Origin: Bacteroidota bacterium
GTDB taxonomy: Bacteria > Bacteroidota > Bacteroidia > Bacteroidales > Lentimicrobiaceae
Assembly: GCA_023441805.1 (NCBI GenBank)
Contig: JAEZNO010000002.1
Location: 76,162 to 140,161, forward strand
Reading direction: 5' to 3'
DNA length: 64,000 nucleotides
The position numbers and the translations under genes were made by a program. How positions within the stretch are numbered: position 1 is the stretch's first letter; each line of letters begins with the position of its first letter. Shown piece by piece: positions 15,291 to 24,615 of the stretch. The notes beneath the pieces are model-generated. The model was not told the DNA's origin. It saw only the letters and a list, made by a program, of their open reading frames with translations, and made no database searches.

Positions 15291-16370
15291 ATGATTGTAA
15301 ATAAATACATTGTGAAAACTCCTTCTATAAAGTTAATACCCTTTCTGCTCTTAAGCTTAATAGTAACTAATTCATGCGGACAAGAAAAATCTAAACCATC
15401 AGATGAGAAGTTTCGAATCATGTTCTACAATGTCGAGAATCTGTTCGATCCATTTGATGATCCATTGAAGAATGATCAGGAGTTTGTTTCAGGAGGGGTG
15501 AGAGGTTGGTCATGGAAGAAATTTGAGACAAAACTTAAGAATCTATCAAAGGTGATAATTGCGGCCGGTGAATGGGAGCCACCTGAAATAGTTGCATTTA
15601 GCGAGGTTGAGAATAAGTTTGTATTGATTCAGCTTCTGAAACGAACACCTTTAGGAAGATTTGACTACTCAATTATTCATGAAGAGTCACCTGACGACAG
15701 GGGTATTGATGTAGGTCTTATCTATCGGCGTGATAAATTCAAAGAGATATCTCATAAGTCTATACCAATTCACTTTGAGAATAAAGACATTAAAACCAGA
15801 GACATTCTCTATGTAAAAGGTGTAACAATAGAATCTTCGGGCGATGCTGATACACTTCACTTGTTTGTAAATCACTGGCCGTCACGCACAGGAGGTCCTG
15901 CTGTTACTGCATATAAGCGTAAAAATGCCGCACTGGTTTTAAAAAGAGTAACTGATTCACTTTTTAAAGAAAATCCTCGCTCACAGATAATTCTCATGGG
16001 TGATTTCAATGATGAGCCTATTGATGAAAGTATTAAGACACATCTTAATGCAAGATTAGAGCTTGATGATAATTCTGGTACCCTGTATTGTCTTATGACA
16101 CCGTATGTTGGAAAATTCGACACAGGAACCAACAAGTATAAAAATCAGTGGGGAGTGATTGATCAATTTATAGTCTCGGGACAACTTTTGGATGAGGATT
16201 CTGAATTAAAAGTAACAGGCGATAAAGCCGATATTTTAGCCTTCCCGTTTTTGCTTATTGAGGATCAGAAGTACTCAGGCACTGTCCCGTTCAGAACATA
16301 CAACGGAATGAAGTACATTGGAGGATTCAGTGACCACTTGCCTATCATGTTAACACTCCAAATGAACTAA
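15291..16370 (+). CDS. Secreted endonuclease/exonuclease/phosphatase-family lipoprotein
   Basis: The 359-residue protein starts with a hydrophobic leader ending in a lipobox-like TNSC (Cys about 29), so it is probably exported and lipidated. The EEP metal-dependent hydrolase fold follows, with FYNVENLFD, the metal ligand Glu in AFSEVENK, the catalytic His in VNHWPSR, the metal-binding MGDFNDEP and the C-terminal FSDHLPIM. Substrates of this superfamily range from nucleic acids to phospholipids, so specificity cannot be assigned. The ATG at 15291 gives a proper signal peptide. Its stop codon overlaps that of the convergent comEC by 4 nt. Confidence 0.85.
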   Translation: MIVNKYIVKTPSIKLIPFLLLSLIVTNSCGQEKSKPSDEKFRIMFYNVENLFDPFDDPLKNDQEFVSGGVRGWSWKKFETKLKNLSKVIIAAGEWEPPEIVAFSEVENKFVLIQLLKRTPLGRFDYSIIHEESPDDRGIDVGLIYRRDKFKEISHKSIPIHFENKDIKTRDILYVKGVTIESSGDADTLHLFVNHWPSRTGGPAVTAYKRKNAALVLKRVTDSLFKENPRSQIILMGDFNDEPIDESIKTHLNARLELDDNSGTLYCLMTPYVGKFDTGTNKYKNQWGVIDQFIVSGQLLDEDSELKVTGDKADILAFPFLLIEDQKYSGTVPFRTYNGMKYIGGFSDHLPIMLTLQMN

Positions 16371-18475
16371 GCATCTTTTACTATAAATGCTCCATCATGG
16401 TTCAGATCATAGAGTTTAATGCCAATTGAGGTGGATTGTGTTTTATATTCCTCAATCCTACGGAAAGTACACGTATTGTCAATAATTATTACTGCACCCG
16501 GAAAGTGACTATTGATTTGGTCGATGGAAACAGAAGGATTATTGCACAGCAGTACATAATCGACTTTTAATGCATGGCCAATATCAGGCAACCTGCATGC
16601 ACCCTGAACCAGACCAATTCGCTTCTTATTAAAGACCACAAATTGTGGTACCTGGTAGGTCGTTGACTGGTTCTCATCTGGTAGCTTTATTTCTTTAATT
16701 ACCCTATTTTTTATACCGGCATCTGCCACCAAACCGTCAAGATAAAATGAAACCGCAGAAATGTTATCTGCTAATTCTGAGTCGGTCAAGATTGTTTGAT
16801 TATCTTCTCTGATAAAACTTATCAAAGTGTGGTTTTTAACCTTATGAAAAACTATGAAATGCTGATTATGAATTTCGATCTTTCGGTTAGCGTATCCTCC
16901 TGAGAGAATCAATGCACTAATTAAAGTCGGCCAAATATATCTTTTTTGAACTGTGGTAATAAATAATGCGAGGAAAGTTAATAAAGCGAATAAAACGAAA
17001 GTGGAGAACATACCCATGTGAATATCAGTAACTACAGACCCTGGTAGCATATCAATGAGCTTTATAAAATCATTCAGCAATCTAATTTCAGCTATCAATA
17101 ACCAGGATAAAATACTGCCAATAAATGGAATCATTGATAGAATAAGGAAGGCTACACCGGTATAAATAATAATTCCGGAGAGAGGCACTGCTACCAGGTT
17201 TGCCAGCGCAAAACAGACAGGAAACCGGTGGAAGTAATAAATGATAAGAGGGGTAATGAAAATTTGAGCTGCAAAAGAAATGCTGATTAAGTCCCAAATA
17301 TTCTTCAATATGGGGTTTTGTGGTGACCAGAGGTCTGTAATTGGATTCTTGAAAATCATGATACCGGCTACAGCTGCAAACGAAAGTTGGAATCCAACAT
17401 TAAAAAGAGACCCCGGGTCAATTATCAGTAGTATGAAAGCCGAAGCAGCAAGGATATTGTAATTGTTTTTCTGTAATCTTAATAACTTCCCGATCAGGAT
17501 TAACGAAAACATCAATGAAGCCCTCACAACCGGTACCGACAGCCCTGTATACAGTGCATAAAACCAAATTATAATGAGAATCAAAAAGGGCTTAAAGTTG
17601 AACCGGTTTTTTTTGACTGAAATAAAGGACAAAAGAAATTCAGCCATCAGAAATACGACACCTACATGCAAACCGGAAACAGAAAGTATGTGTATTATAC
17701 CTGAATCACTAAACATTCTCCTTTGATCATCACTAAGTTCGTCATGACCTGTAAGAATAGCAGCTGCAATTGTATAAGTATCAGGGTCATTTGGAATGTA
17801 CTTTTTTAAGTGAATGCGTGTTTTTTCGCTCAGGTGGTAAGCAAGACTCTTGATAAAAGTTCCTGTGTTTTGCTCAATGAGTTTGAATTCGTTGACTCCT
17901 AAAAAGATATCATGGTAAATGCGTTTGTGCGCAAGATATCCTGCATAATCAAACTCACCCGGATTACCGGGTTTCTCTACCAAGCCGGGGGATTTTGAGA
18001 AAATGATCAAATCACCGTATGCAGGTATATAATCTGATTTAATCTTGCTGAAATAACACATCACCTTCCCTATTGAGAAGTGCACCTCACTCTTCGATTT
18101 CACTTTTATGATTTCGATGACTGCGTTATAGGTTTTCTTCTTTTCCTTAGGTTGGTCAACTATTCTCGCCCAATATACTTCAGGGGTTGGATGAATGTTT
18201 GAGAAGTGATTCTTATCTTGTAACCGGAAAGTAGATTCAGTTAGTCGATAACCTAATGCAACAATAAGCAGGCTTAAGACTACACCGAAAACCCATCTGT
18301 AGCTGAAGAAGTAAATTCTCATGCTCAACCATTTAACAAGAATGAGCATAAGAACACCTATTATAATCGCAATATTCGGAATATGCAGTGGGCAATTTAG
18401 CGAATAGCATGATACTATTCCGATAATCAGGGGAATGAGAAATCTTACAAAAGGAATCTTTGACCAGAGAGTCAT
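16367..18475 (-). CDS. comEC: ComEC/Rec2-family DNA uptake channel protein
   Basis: ComEC forms the inner-membrane channel for single-stranded DNA in natural transformation. The 702-residue product has N-terminal membrane spans, an OB-like periplasmic domain (about 90-190) and the competence domain with LSVSGLHVGVV near residue 268, then further spans. The C-terminal ~150 residues are soluble. The metal-binding HxHxDH motif of the beta-lactamase-like domain was not found, so the nuclease part appears reduced, as in many Bacteroidota. It lies 67 nt after the lpxB-TPR gene at the end of the long minus-strand cluster. Confidence 0.85.
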   Translation of the reverse strand: MTLWSKIPFVRFLIPLIIGIVSCYSLNCPLHIPNIAIIIGVLMLILVKWLSMRIYFFSYRWVFGVVLSLLIVALGYRLTESTFRLQDKNHFSNIHPTPEVYWARIVDQPKEKKKTYNAVIEIIKVKSKSEVHFSIGKVMCYFSKIKSDYIPAYGDLIIFSKSPGLVEKPGNPGEFDYAGYLAHKRIYHDIFLGVNEFKLIEQNTGTFIKSLAYHLSEKTRIHLKKYIPNDPDTYTIAAAILTGHDELSDDQRRMFSDSGIIHILSVSGLHVGVVFLMAEFLLSFISVKKNRFNFKPFLILIIIWFYALYTGLSVPVVRASLMFSLILIGKLLRLQKNNYNILAASAFILLIIDPGSLFNVGFQLSFAAVAGIMIFKNPITDLWSPQNPILKNIWDLISISFAAQIFITPLIIYYFHRFPVCFALANLVAVPLSGIIIYTGVAFLILSMIPFIGSILSWLLIAEIRLLNDFIKLIDMLPGSVVTDIHMGMFSTFVLFALLTFLALFITTVQKRYIWPTLISALILSGGYANRKIEIHNQHFIVFHKVKNHTLISFIREDNQTILTDSELADNISAVSFYLDGLVADAGIKNRVIKEIKLPDENQSTTYQVPQFVVFNKKRIGLVQGACRLPDIGHALKVDYVLLCNNPSVSIDQINSHFPGAVIIIDNTCTFRRIEEYKTQSTSIGIKLYDLNHDGAFIVKDA

Positions 18476-18542
18476 CTATTCCAATTTTTGACCTGTATCT
18501 TCAGGAGTACTGAATAAACCGGTACCGGTGCATTGATACCGA

Positions 18543-20621
18543 TTAATTACAATGCTTATCAACCTGTTGCTGAGCTAATTTATGTCCGGCTTTAACAGCT
18601 TTTTTCCAATTATCACAAGCCTGGTCAAGATTTCCAAGTTGTTTTAAAGCAAAACCGCTATTATACAGAGCATCAGCGTTATTAGGATTATATAACAGAG
18701 CAGCACTGTAATCATCCCAAGCACCCTGATACTTATTCTGCATCAAGCGACTGTTACCACGATTTACATAAGCTTGCTCATATTTTGTATCGATAGATAA
18801 CGACTGAGTAAACATTTCTTCTGCTTCTGCAAACTTGCCTAATCCTGCCAATGAAGTTCCTTTATTGTAATATGCCAATGCACCACCGGGATTTAACTGA
18901 ATGACTTTATTGTATTCAACAATGGCTTGCTCATGTTTACCCAGGTTAGCAAGAGCGACACCCTTATAATTAATAGCATCATAGAATTGAGGTGAATATG
19001 CTATTGCGGAATCAAAATCTCTGATGGCCTCATTATATCTCTTAAGATCAGAATAGAATCGCCCTCTGAAATAGAAATAATCAGCGTTTTGATGATTCAT
19101 TGATATGGCTTTATTTATATCGGCCTCAGCACCTTTGGGGTCATTATTCTGCCATTTAGCTTTTCCACGGAAGAAATATGAATCAGAATTATTGGGATCA
19201 AGTTCAATTGATTTATCAAAAAGCTCAATTGCTTCTTTATACCTGCCTCTGGCGGCATGGCCCACTCCACGTTTTCGTTCAAGTTCACCTTTGACTTCAA
19301 CCTTTCCGGGTGTAGTCAAATTCTGGTTGGGAGTTGCATTTTCTGCAATAGGTTTTGATTCCAATATAAGAGTTTTATTTTCTGATTCATTGGATGTTAC
19401 AATCGTATCGTTATTTAAGGGGGTAGCATTAACATCAGTTGAATCCTGATTAGTCGATGAGGAATCTATTGTTTTTTGGTTGCAGGAAGTAATTAGGAAA
19501 AGTAAGGAAATCAGAACAGGTAATTTTTGGGTCATAAATTTATTGATAACTGTTGCAGCACGTAGAGATGCACCTTTACCACCAAGTGTGTCTTTTAATC
19601 TCTTATAATCAAGTAGCATAGTCTCGCGATATTTTTGGTTATTCAGAAGATTATTTAATTCGCCCCTGAGGGTTTGACGATTCAGGTCGTTTTGAATAAG
19701 TTCTTTGACGATAAGTTTGTCCATAATAAGGTTTACGAGTGAAATATATTTCACTTGTATCAACTTGCGGGCAATAGTATACGAAATTACCCCGGCTTTA
19801 TAACATACAACTTCAGGAATACCGATCAGGGCTGTTTCGAGAGTAGCTGTACCGGATGTAACCAATGCAGCACGTGATTTGGCCAGGACTTCATAAGTTC
19901 GGTCAATTTCAATCTTAACCGGAAGATCCTTAACGATTTCAGAATAGTACTTTAGACCGATTGAATGCACTCCTGCTAATACAAATTCGATTTCGGGAAA
20001 ATCATTAACAATTGAAAGCATAACCGGCAATACCTTTTTTATCTCCTGTTTCCGACTTCCGGGCAGTAAAGCCACTACAGGCTTTTTATCATGCATGTAG
20101 ACATCGGAGCTTTGCTGTTCAGGTAAAGCGTCAAGTAACGGGTGTCCGGCAAATTCTGCATCAATATCAAATTCCTTAAAAAACTGCTTTTCGAATGGGA
20201 GTATTACAATCAGTTTATCGACAACTTTCTTTATGGTATGTACTCTTGATTTCTTCCATGCCCATACTTGTGGTGAGATATAGTAAATAACTTTGAATTT
20301 CTTTCCCTTCAAGAATTTGGCTATTTCAAGATTGAATCCCGGATAATCAATCAGAATTACTGCATCGGGGTTGTACTCAAGAATATCCTTCTTACAAAAT
20401 CTGAGATTTGAATAAATGGTTCTGATATTGGCAATAACTTCAATAAAACCCATAAAGGCAAGGTCGCGAATGTGCTTTACAACAACAGCTCCTTTAGAGG
20501 CCATCTTATCACCTCCCCATACGCGAAAATCAGCATCCGGATCATGATTCTTTAGTTCTGCTATTAAATTTGATCCGTGTAAATCTCCGGAAGCTTCACC
20601 TGCTATTATGTAGTATTTCAT
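18543..20621 (-). CDS. lpxB: Lipid-A-disaccharide synthase fused in frame to a TPR lipoprotein
   Basis: Residues 1-362 are a full-length LpxB, which condenses UDP-2,3-diacylglucosamine with lipid X. Visible motifs are AGEASGDLHG, YYISPQVWAWKKSR, LLPGSRKQEI and SGTATLETAL. Where LpxB normally stops, the frame continues into MTQKLPVLISLLFLITSC, a lipoprotein signal peptide with a good lipobox (ITSC). A Ser/Thr/Asn linker and about seven TPR units follow (to residue 692). The join looks like two adjacent genes whose stop was lost. Internal initiation at ATG 19535 could still give a separate lipoprotein. The gene lies directly after the small membrane protein gene. Confidence 0.88.
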   Translation of the reverse strand: MKYYIIAGEASGDLHGSNLIAELKNHDPDADFRVWGGDKMASKGAVVVKHIRDLAFMGFIEVIANIRTIYSNLRFCKKDILEYNPDAVILIDYPGFNLEIAKFLKGKKFKVIYYISPQVWAWKKSRVHTIKKVVDKLIVILPFEKQFFKEFDIDAEFAGHPLLDALPEQQSSDVYMHDKKPVVALLPGSRKQEIKKVLPVMLSIVNDFPEIEFVLAGVHSIGLKYYSEIVKDLPVKIEIDRTYEVLAKSRAALVTSGTATLETALIGIPEVVCYKAGVISYTIARKLIQVKYISLVNLIMDKLIVKELIQNDLNRQTLRGELNNLLNNQKYRETMLLDYKRLKDTLGGKGASLRAATVINKFMTQKLPVLISLLFLITSCNQKTIDSSSTNQDSTDVNATPLNNDTIVTSNESENKTLILESKPIAENATPNQNLTTPGKVEVKGELERKRGVGHAARGRYKEAIELFDKSIELDPNNSDSYFFRGKAKWQNNDPKGAEADINKAISMNHQNADYFYFRGRFYSDLKRYNEAIRDFDSAIAYSPQFYDAINYKGVALANLGKHEQAIVEYNKVIQLNPGGALAYYNKGTSLAGLGKFAEAEEMFTQSLSIDTKYEQAYVNRGNSRLMQNKYQGAWDDYSAALLYNPNNADALYNSGFALKQLGNLDQACDNWKKAVKAGHKLAQQQVDKHCN

Positions 20622-20640
20622 TAGTAGATAATGAATGGAG

Positions 20641-20949
20641 TCATTTAATTAGTTGAGGGAACAGTTCTACTTTTTCAGCAATAAATGCAAAATAAAGTAT
20701 AATGCTGATAAAAACGGTGGTCAGTACACCGGCACCTGATTTAGCAAACTTCAACACCCTCATGTAGTATCTCATCATAATGATTCCGGGTACAATTGCC
20801 AATAATAATATTTTCACTGTCGGATTACTCCATCCTGCCATATTATAAATTATTGGAACAGCTACCATCAGTAACAGAGATGTAAATATGGTCAGTATCA
20901 ATCCAATTGTCAGACCAACGAAATAATTATCATTTTTCCAGAAACTCAT
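20641..20949 (-). CDS. Small three-span membrane protein of unknown function
   Basis: A 102-residue protein with hydrophobic segments near 10-35, 45-60 and 74-92 and no recognisable motif. Its start overlaps the end of surE by 20 nt and it ends 19 nt before lpxB, so it is translated as part of the cluster. Position next to lpxB and surE gives no firm clue to function. Confidence 0.75.
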   Translation of the reverse strand: MSFWKNDNYFVGLTIGLILTIFTSLLLMVAVPIIYNMAGWSNPTVKILLLAIVPGIIMMRYYMRVLKFAKSGAGVLTTVFISIILYFAFIAEKVELFPQLIK

Positions 20950-21748
20950 CTTTGTTCTTTTCTTCTTGTGATGGGCAATAAAAATTCCAGCCCTGTAGCA
21001 AAGGTATTGTTTTATGAGATGTCAGGTCGAAATGAACGGGTACGACAGATACATAATTATTCATCAAAGCCCATTCATCAGTATCTTCACCATCGTCAAG
21101 ACTTTTGAACTTACCTGTCAGCCAAAAATAGTCGCGCTCATAAGGGTCAACGCGGTGATCATATTTCTCATCCCAATAAGCATGTGCCTGACGAACTACT
21201 TTCACGCCTTTGATAGGTGACCCATTCAAAGGAGGGATATTTACATTGAGGCAGGTGTAAGAAGGCAGGCCTTTTTCAAGAACATTTCTTGTAATTGACT
21301 CAATGAAAGGGACACAGTGATTAAAATTGGCTGTGAATGCAAAGTCAGCAAGTGAGAAGCCGATAGCAGGTATATTCTCAATTGCTCCCTCAAGAACCGC
21401 AGCCATTGTTCCTGAATAGATAATATTGATTGCAGCATTTGAGCCATGATTAATACCTGATACAATGATGTCAGGTGCATGCCCTAAAATAACTTTGTTG
21501 CCCAACTTGACACAATCGGCCGGTGTGCCATTGCAGGAATACTCCAGATAGCCCGGTTCCTCTTTAATTTTATACATTCGCAAAGGAGCAGTAATTGTTA
21601 CTGCATGACCTGTTGCCGACATAGGTTTATCGGGAGCCACTACCAATACATCACCTATAACTCTCATTATGGAAATCAATGACCGAATTCCCGGAGCATT
21701 AATCCCATCATCATTTGTCACCAGAATAACCGGTTTCTTACTATCCAT
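20930..21748 (-). CDS. surE: 5'/3'-nucleotidase SurE
   Basis: SurE is a metal-dependent nucleoside monophosphatase linked to stationary-phase survival. The 272-residue product has the N-terminal metal-binding LVTNDDGINAPG (about 10-21), APDKPMSATGHAVT and VSGINHGSNAA, all characteristic. Length is slightly above the 250-residue norm because of the C-terminal tail. It overlaps the DUF502 gene by one base at its start and the small membrane gene at its end. Confidence 0.95.
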   Translation of the reverse strand: MDSKKPVILVTNDDGINAPGIRSLISIMRVIGDVLVVAPDKPMSATGHAVTITAPLRMYKIKEEPGYLEYSCNGTPADCVKLGNKVILGHAPDIIVSGINHGSNAAINIIYSGTMAAVLEGAIENIPAIGFSLADFAFTANFNHCVPFIESITRNVLEKGLPSYTCLNVNIPPLNGSPIKGVKVVRQAHAYWDEKYDHRVDPYERDYFWLTGKFKSLDDGEDTDEWALMNNYVSVVPVHFDLTSHKTIPLLQGWNFYCPSQEEKNKDEFLEK

Positions 21749-22419
21749 TATTTTACTTTGTTATCACTAATTTTAACATCATCACCAGTGACTGCATTAC
21801 TATCAACATCCGAAGAAACAATCACTTTATTATCAATACTGGTAACCCCTGCGGTTACTATGAATTTCATTACCTCAGATGGTGGTGCATTTATTGGTGT
21901 AATGCTTTCAACTGAGACAATGAAGAGGTTTCCTGAAAAATTATAAGAATGAGGCAAATATACAGCTACTCTCCCTTGCGGGATATTCAGATTTGACAAA
22001 TCTTTCTGTGTTATAAATCCAAGCTTTTCGAGATTCGATTCTTTATTAACCTTAACTAAAACAGGTTCAGTAAACCTTCGGTCTTTACCTACGAAAGCTG
22101 AGATGAAGTCTTTTATCGAAGTGTAGATTACTTTTATTAAAGGAGCCTGACTTATTAGCCTGTCGAAGAACCTTAAATATCGGCTAAAGAAAATTGATGA
22201 ACCCAAAAATCCAATAAGAGTGATACCTGCGAGGATCACCAGAATGCCTAAACCAGGAATGCTAAAACCAACAATTCTGGTAATCAGATCAGTCAGTATG
22301 CCATCCACGAAATGGAATGAAATATAAATAACATAAATGGTGAGTGAAACAGGAGCAATGTATAACATTCCCTGAAGGAACCATGATATCAATTTCTGTG
22401 AAGGCTTTTGTCGTTCCAT
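21748..22419 (-). CDS. DUF502-family membrane protein
   Basis: The 223-residue product has two N-terminal membrane spans (about 13-35 and 52-75) and a soluble domain containing PLIKVIYTSIKDFISAF and GRVAVYLPHSYNFSGNLFIV, the family hallmarks. No biochemical role is established for DUF502 to my knowledge. Its stop overlaps the surE start (TAATG), implying coupled translation. Confidence 0.85.
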   Translation of the reverse strand: MERQKPSQKLISWFLQGMLYIAPVSLTIYVIYISFHFVDGILTDLITRIVGFSIPGLGILVILAGITLIGFLGSSIFFSRYLRFFDRLISQAPLIKVIYTSIKDFISAFVGKDRRFTEPVLVKVNKESNLEKLGFITQKDLSNLNIPQGRVAVYLPHSYNFSGNLFIVSVESITPINAPPSEVMKFIVTAGVTSIDNKVIVSSDVDSNAVTGDDVKISDNKVK

Positions 22420-22435
22420 TTTTGATCTGATAAAA

Positions 22436-23032
22436 TTATTGTGATTTCAGAAATTCCTTTAACTCCACATAAACTCTCTGTACCGGTAAACCCATTACAT
22501 TATAGTATGAACCTTCAATTTTTTCGACACCAACATAACCAATCCATTCCTGAACTCCATAAGCTCCTGCTTTATCCAGTGGCTTATAATTACTTACATA
22601 GTACTCGATTTCGTAATCTTCCAATTCTCTAAAGTACACATCAGTATTAACATAAAATATGTGGAATTTTTTGGAGGTTTTAAAACACACTCCGGTTGAG
22701 ACCACATGCTTTTTGCCTGATAACTTGCGAAGCATTTGTTTAGCTTCAACTAAATCATTCGGCTTACCAATACTTTCATTATCAAGCCATACGATGGTAT
22801 CAGCAGTAATGACCAGAGCGTTAGCGGGAAGTTCGTTGAAGTCAAATTCAAGTATCTTCTGCTTGCTGACATACAGAGCGATTTCCTCAGCCTTTAAATT
22901 TGAGGGAAATGATTCTTCGGTAGGTTTTACAATTACATCAAATTCCAGTCCGGTTTCACGCAATAGAAATTGCCTTCTTGGAGATTGAGAAGCAAGTATG
23001 AAATGGTATCCTGAATTGTTTAGATCGATCAT
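22436..23032 (-). CDS. maf: Maf-family nucleoside triphosphate pyrophosphatase
   Basis: Maf proteins hydrolyse non-canonical or pyrimidine NTPs to the monophosphate. The 198-residue product has the N-terminal LASQSPRR (14-21) and ITADTIVW (about 70-77) motifs and ends IEGSYYNVMGLPV plus a short tail. It lies 16 nt before the DUF502 gene and 9 nt after the prenyltransferase gene. Confidence 0.93.
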   Translation of the reverse strand: MIDLNNSGYHFILASQSPRRQFLLRETGLEFDVIVKPTEESFPSNLKAEEIALYVSKQKILEFDFNELPANALVITADTIVWLDNESIGKPNDLVEAKQMLRKLSGKKHVVSTGVCFKTSKKFHIFYVNTDVYFRELEDYEIEYYVSNYKPLDKAGAYGVQEWIGYVGVEKIEGSYYNVMGLPVQRVYVELKEFLKSQ

Positions 23033-23041
23033 GGCGAGTAA

Positions 23042-24004
23042 TTAAGGCATTGACATAGCGATTGGTTGCAATCCAATTATACCGGCAATAATAACCACCT
23101 TAACCAGATTTGAAAGCTGGTGGAAATCACTTTTATCGTTAGCCCTGTATATTTTGAACATTAACCATAATAGTGGTAGGAAAACCGCAACAGTATAGTA
23201 TATACCTGCTATGTTCATACCCTTTCGGACAAATAAGAAAGAAACAAATAAAATGAGCAGGGCAGATAAGCCGGTAATAATTAATGCAAGTTTTACTGAA
23301 GCACTGGTTCCACGGTTGACTGCAAAAGTATAGATGCCTGATATTGCATCACCTTTCAGGTCCTCAGCATCCTTTAACACTTCTCTGATGAAAGTCAAAA
23401 GAAACGCAAACAAGGAAAACATCAAGAAATAGTTAGTAATCAATCCAAGGTAAGGTCCTATTACAACAAAATCCATTGCATTCATCCTGAGCATATAAAA
23501 CTCAAAGAGCCAAATGATAGCTATAGTCATTGCTGATAGAAATGCAATTGCCAGATTACCCCAGATTTCAATTCTTTTATACTTGACGCTATAAAGCCAC
23601 AGCAGCATTATCAACATCGGAAATATTAATCCCAAACGCCATGACCCGGCAACATATGCAATATAAAATCCGGCTAAGACAGCAATTATATTCATAATTA
23701 CCTGTATTCTGAAACCCGTTCTGCGGCAAATTTTCTTTACCAGAATCATCTTTTCCGGTTTATTGATTCTATCAGTCCTGATATCAAAGTAATCATTGAT
23801 AATATAACCGGCACCGGCAATAAGTAAAGTAATTGAAACCAAAATGGAAAGATGCACAGGCTGCATGGCTATATTAACACCTGCTAAATTGTATATGCCA
23901 CCCAGAATGACATAATACATAGCAAACTGGATAATACCAATTATCAAAAGATTTGGCCATCTGATGAGTCTAAGAAAATAACCAATATAATTCAGGTACT
24001 TCAT
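23042..24004 (-). CDS. UbiA-family prenyltransferase (geranylgeranylglycerol-phosphate geranylgeranyltransferase-like)
   Basis: The 320-residue integral membrane protein has about nine spans and both Asp-rich UbiA motifs: NDYFDIRTDRINKP (about 70-83) and KDAEDLKGDAISG (about 210-222). This subgroup in Bacteroidota is usually annotated as a GGGP geranylgeranyltransferase-like enzyme. Its true acceptor in bacteria is not established from this sequence. It lies between kdsC and maf with short gaps. Confidence 0.82.
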   Translation of the reverse strand: MKYLNYIGYFLRLIRWPNLLIIGIIQFAMYYVILGGIYNLAGVNIAMQPVHLSILVSITLLIAGAGYIINDYFDIRTDRINKPEKMILVKKICRRTGFRIQVIMNIIAVLAGFYIAYVAGSWRLGLIFPMLIMLLWLYSVKYKRIEIWGNLAIAFLSAMTIAIIWLFEFYMLRMNAMDFVVIGPYLGLITNYFLMFSLFAFLLTFIREVLKDAEDLKGDAISGIYTFAVNRGTSASVKLALIITGLSALLILFVSFLFVRKGMNIAGIYYTVAVFLPLLWLMFKIYRANDKSDFHQLSNLVKVVIIAGIIGLQPIAMSMP

Positions 24005-24022
24005 TTTTTAGTAGAATTTTGA

Positions 24023-24544
24023 TTACCAATGAAATGCATTACCGTTCATCCATTTACCCTGAACTTTAAGGACCTGCTCTATGATATCTCTGACACATCC
24101 TTCACCGCCCTTAAAATGTGAAATATAGCGTGAAATATCTTTAATCTCCTGAGCAGCATCAGCAGGACAAACAGGCATACCAATTATTTTCATCACTTCA
24201 TAATCGGGTATATCATCACCCATGTACAAGATTTCGGAAGGATCAAGATTGTGATTTGCGATATATTCATTGAAAGCCAACAATTTATTTTCTATACCAA
24301 GAAATACATCTGTTAGATTTAGTGCTTTGCAGCGATGCTTTACTGATTCGGAAAATCCTCCGGAAATAACCACCACCCTAAGGCCTGTCTTTACAGCAAG
24401 CTGCAGCGCGTAACCATCCTTAACATGTCCGGTACGCAATTGCTCGCCAGAGTTAGTGACCAATACAACACCATCAGTAAGGACTCCGTCATAATCGAAT
24501 ATGAGGGTTTTTATCTTTTTCAGGTCTTCTTTATAATTTGACAT
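24023..24544 (-). CDS. kdsC: KdsC-like HAD phosphatase (3-deoxy-D-manno-octulosonate 8-phosphate phosphatase)
   Basis: KdsC removes phosphate from KDO-8-P in lipopolysaccharide core synthesis. The 173-residue capless HAD protein has the nucleophile motif FDYDGVLTDG (17-26), VVISGGFSES, a lysine in ENKLLAF and MGDDIPDYEVM with the second metal ligands. These match the KdsC subfamily. It shares the cluster with lpxB, another LPS gene. Confidence 0.88.
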   Translation of the reverse strand: MSNYKEDLKKIKTLIFDYDGVLTDGVVLVTNSGEQLRTGHVKDGYALQLAVKTGLRVVVISGGFSESVKHRCKALNLTDVFLGIENKLLAFNEYIANHNLDPSEILYMGDDIPDYEVMKIIGMPVCPADAAQEIKDISRYISHFKGGEGCVRDIIEQVLKVQGKWMNGNAFHW

Positions 24545-24615
24545 CTTATAAAAGTGTGCGTTTAAATTAATCTGACTGGTTGAGTCAATTAAGTTATCTT
24601 AAGCAATCGAATACT

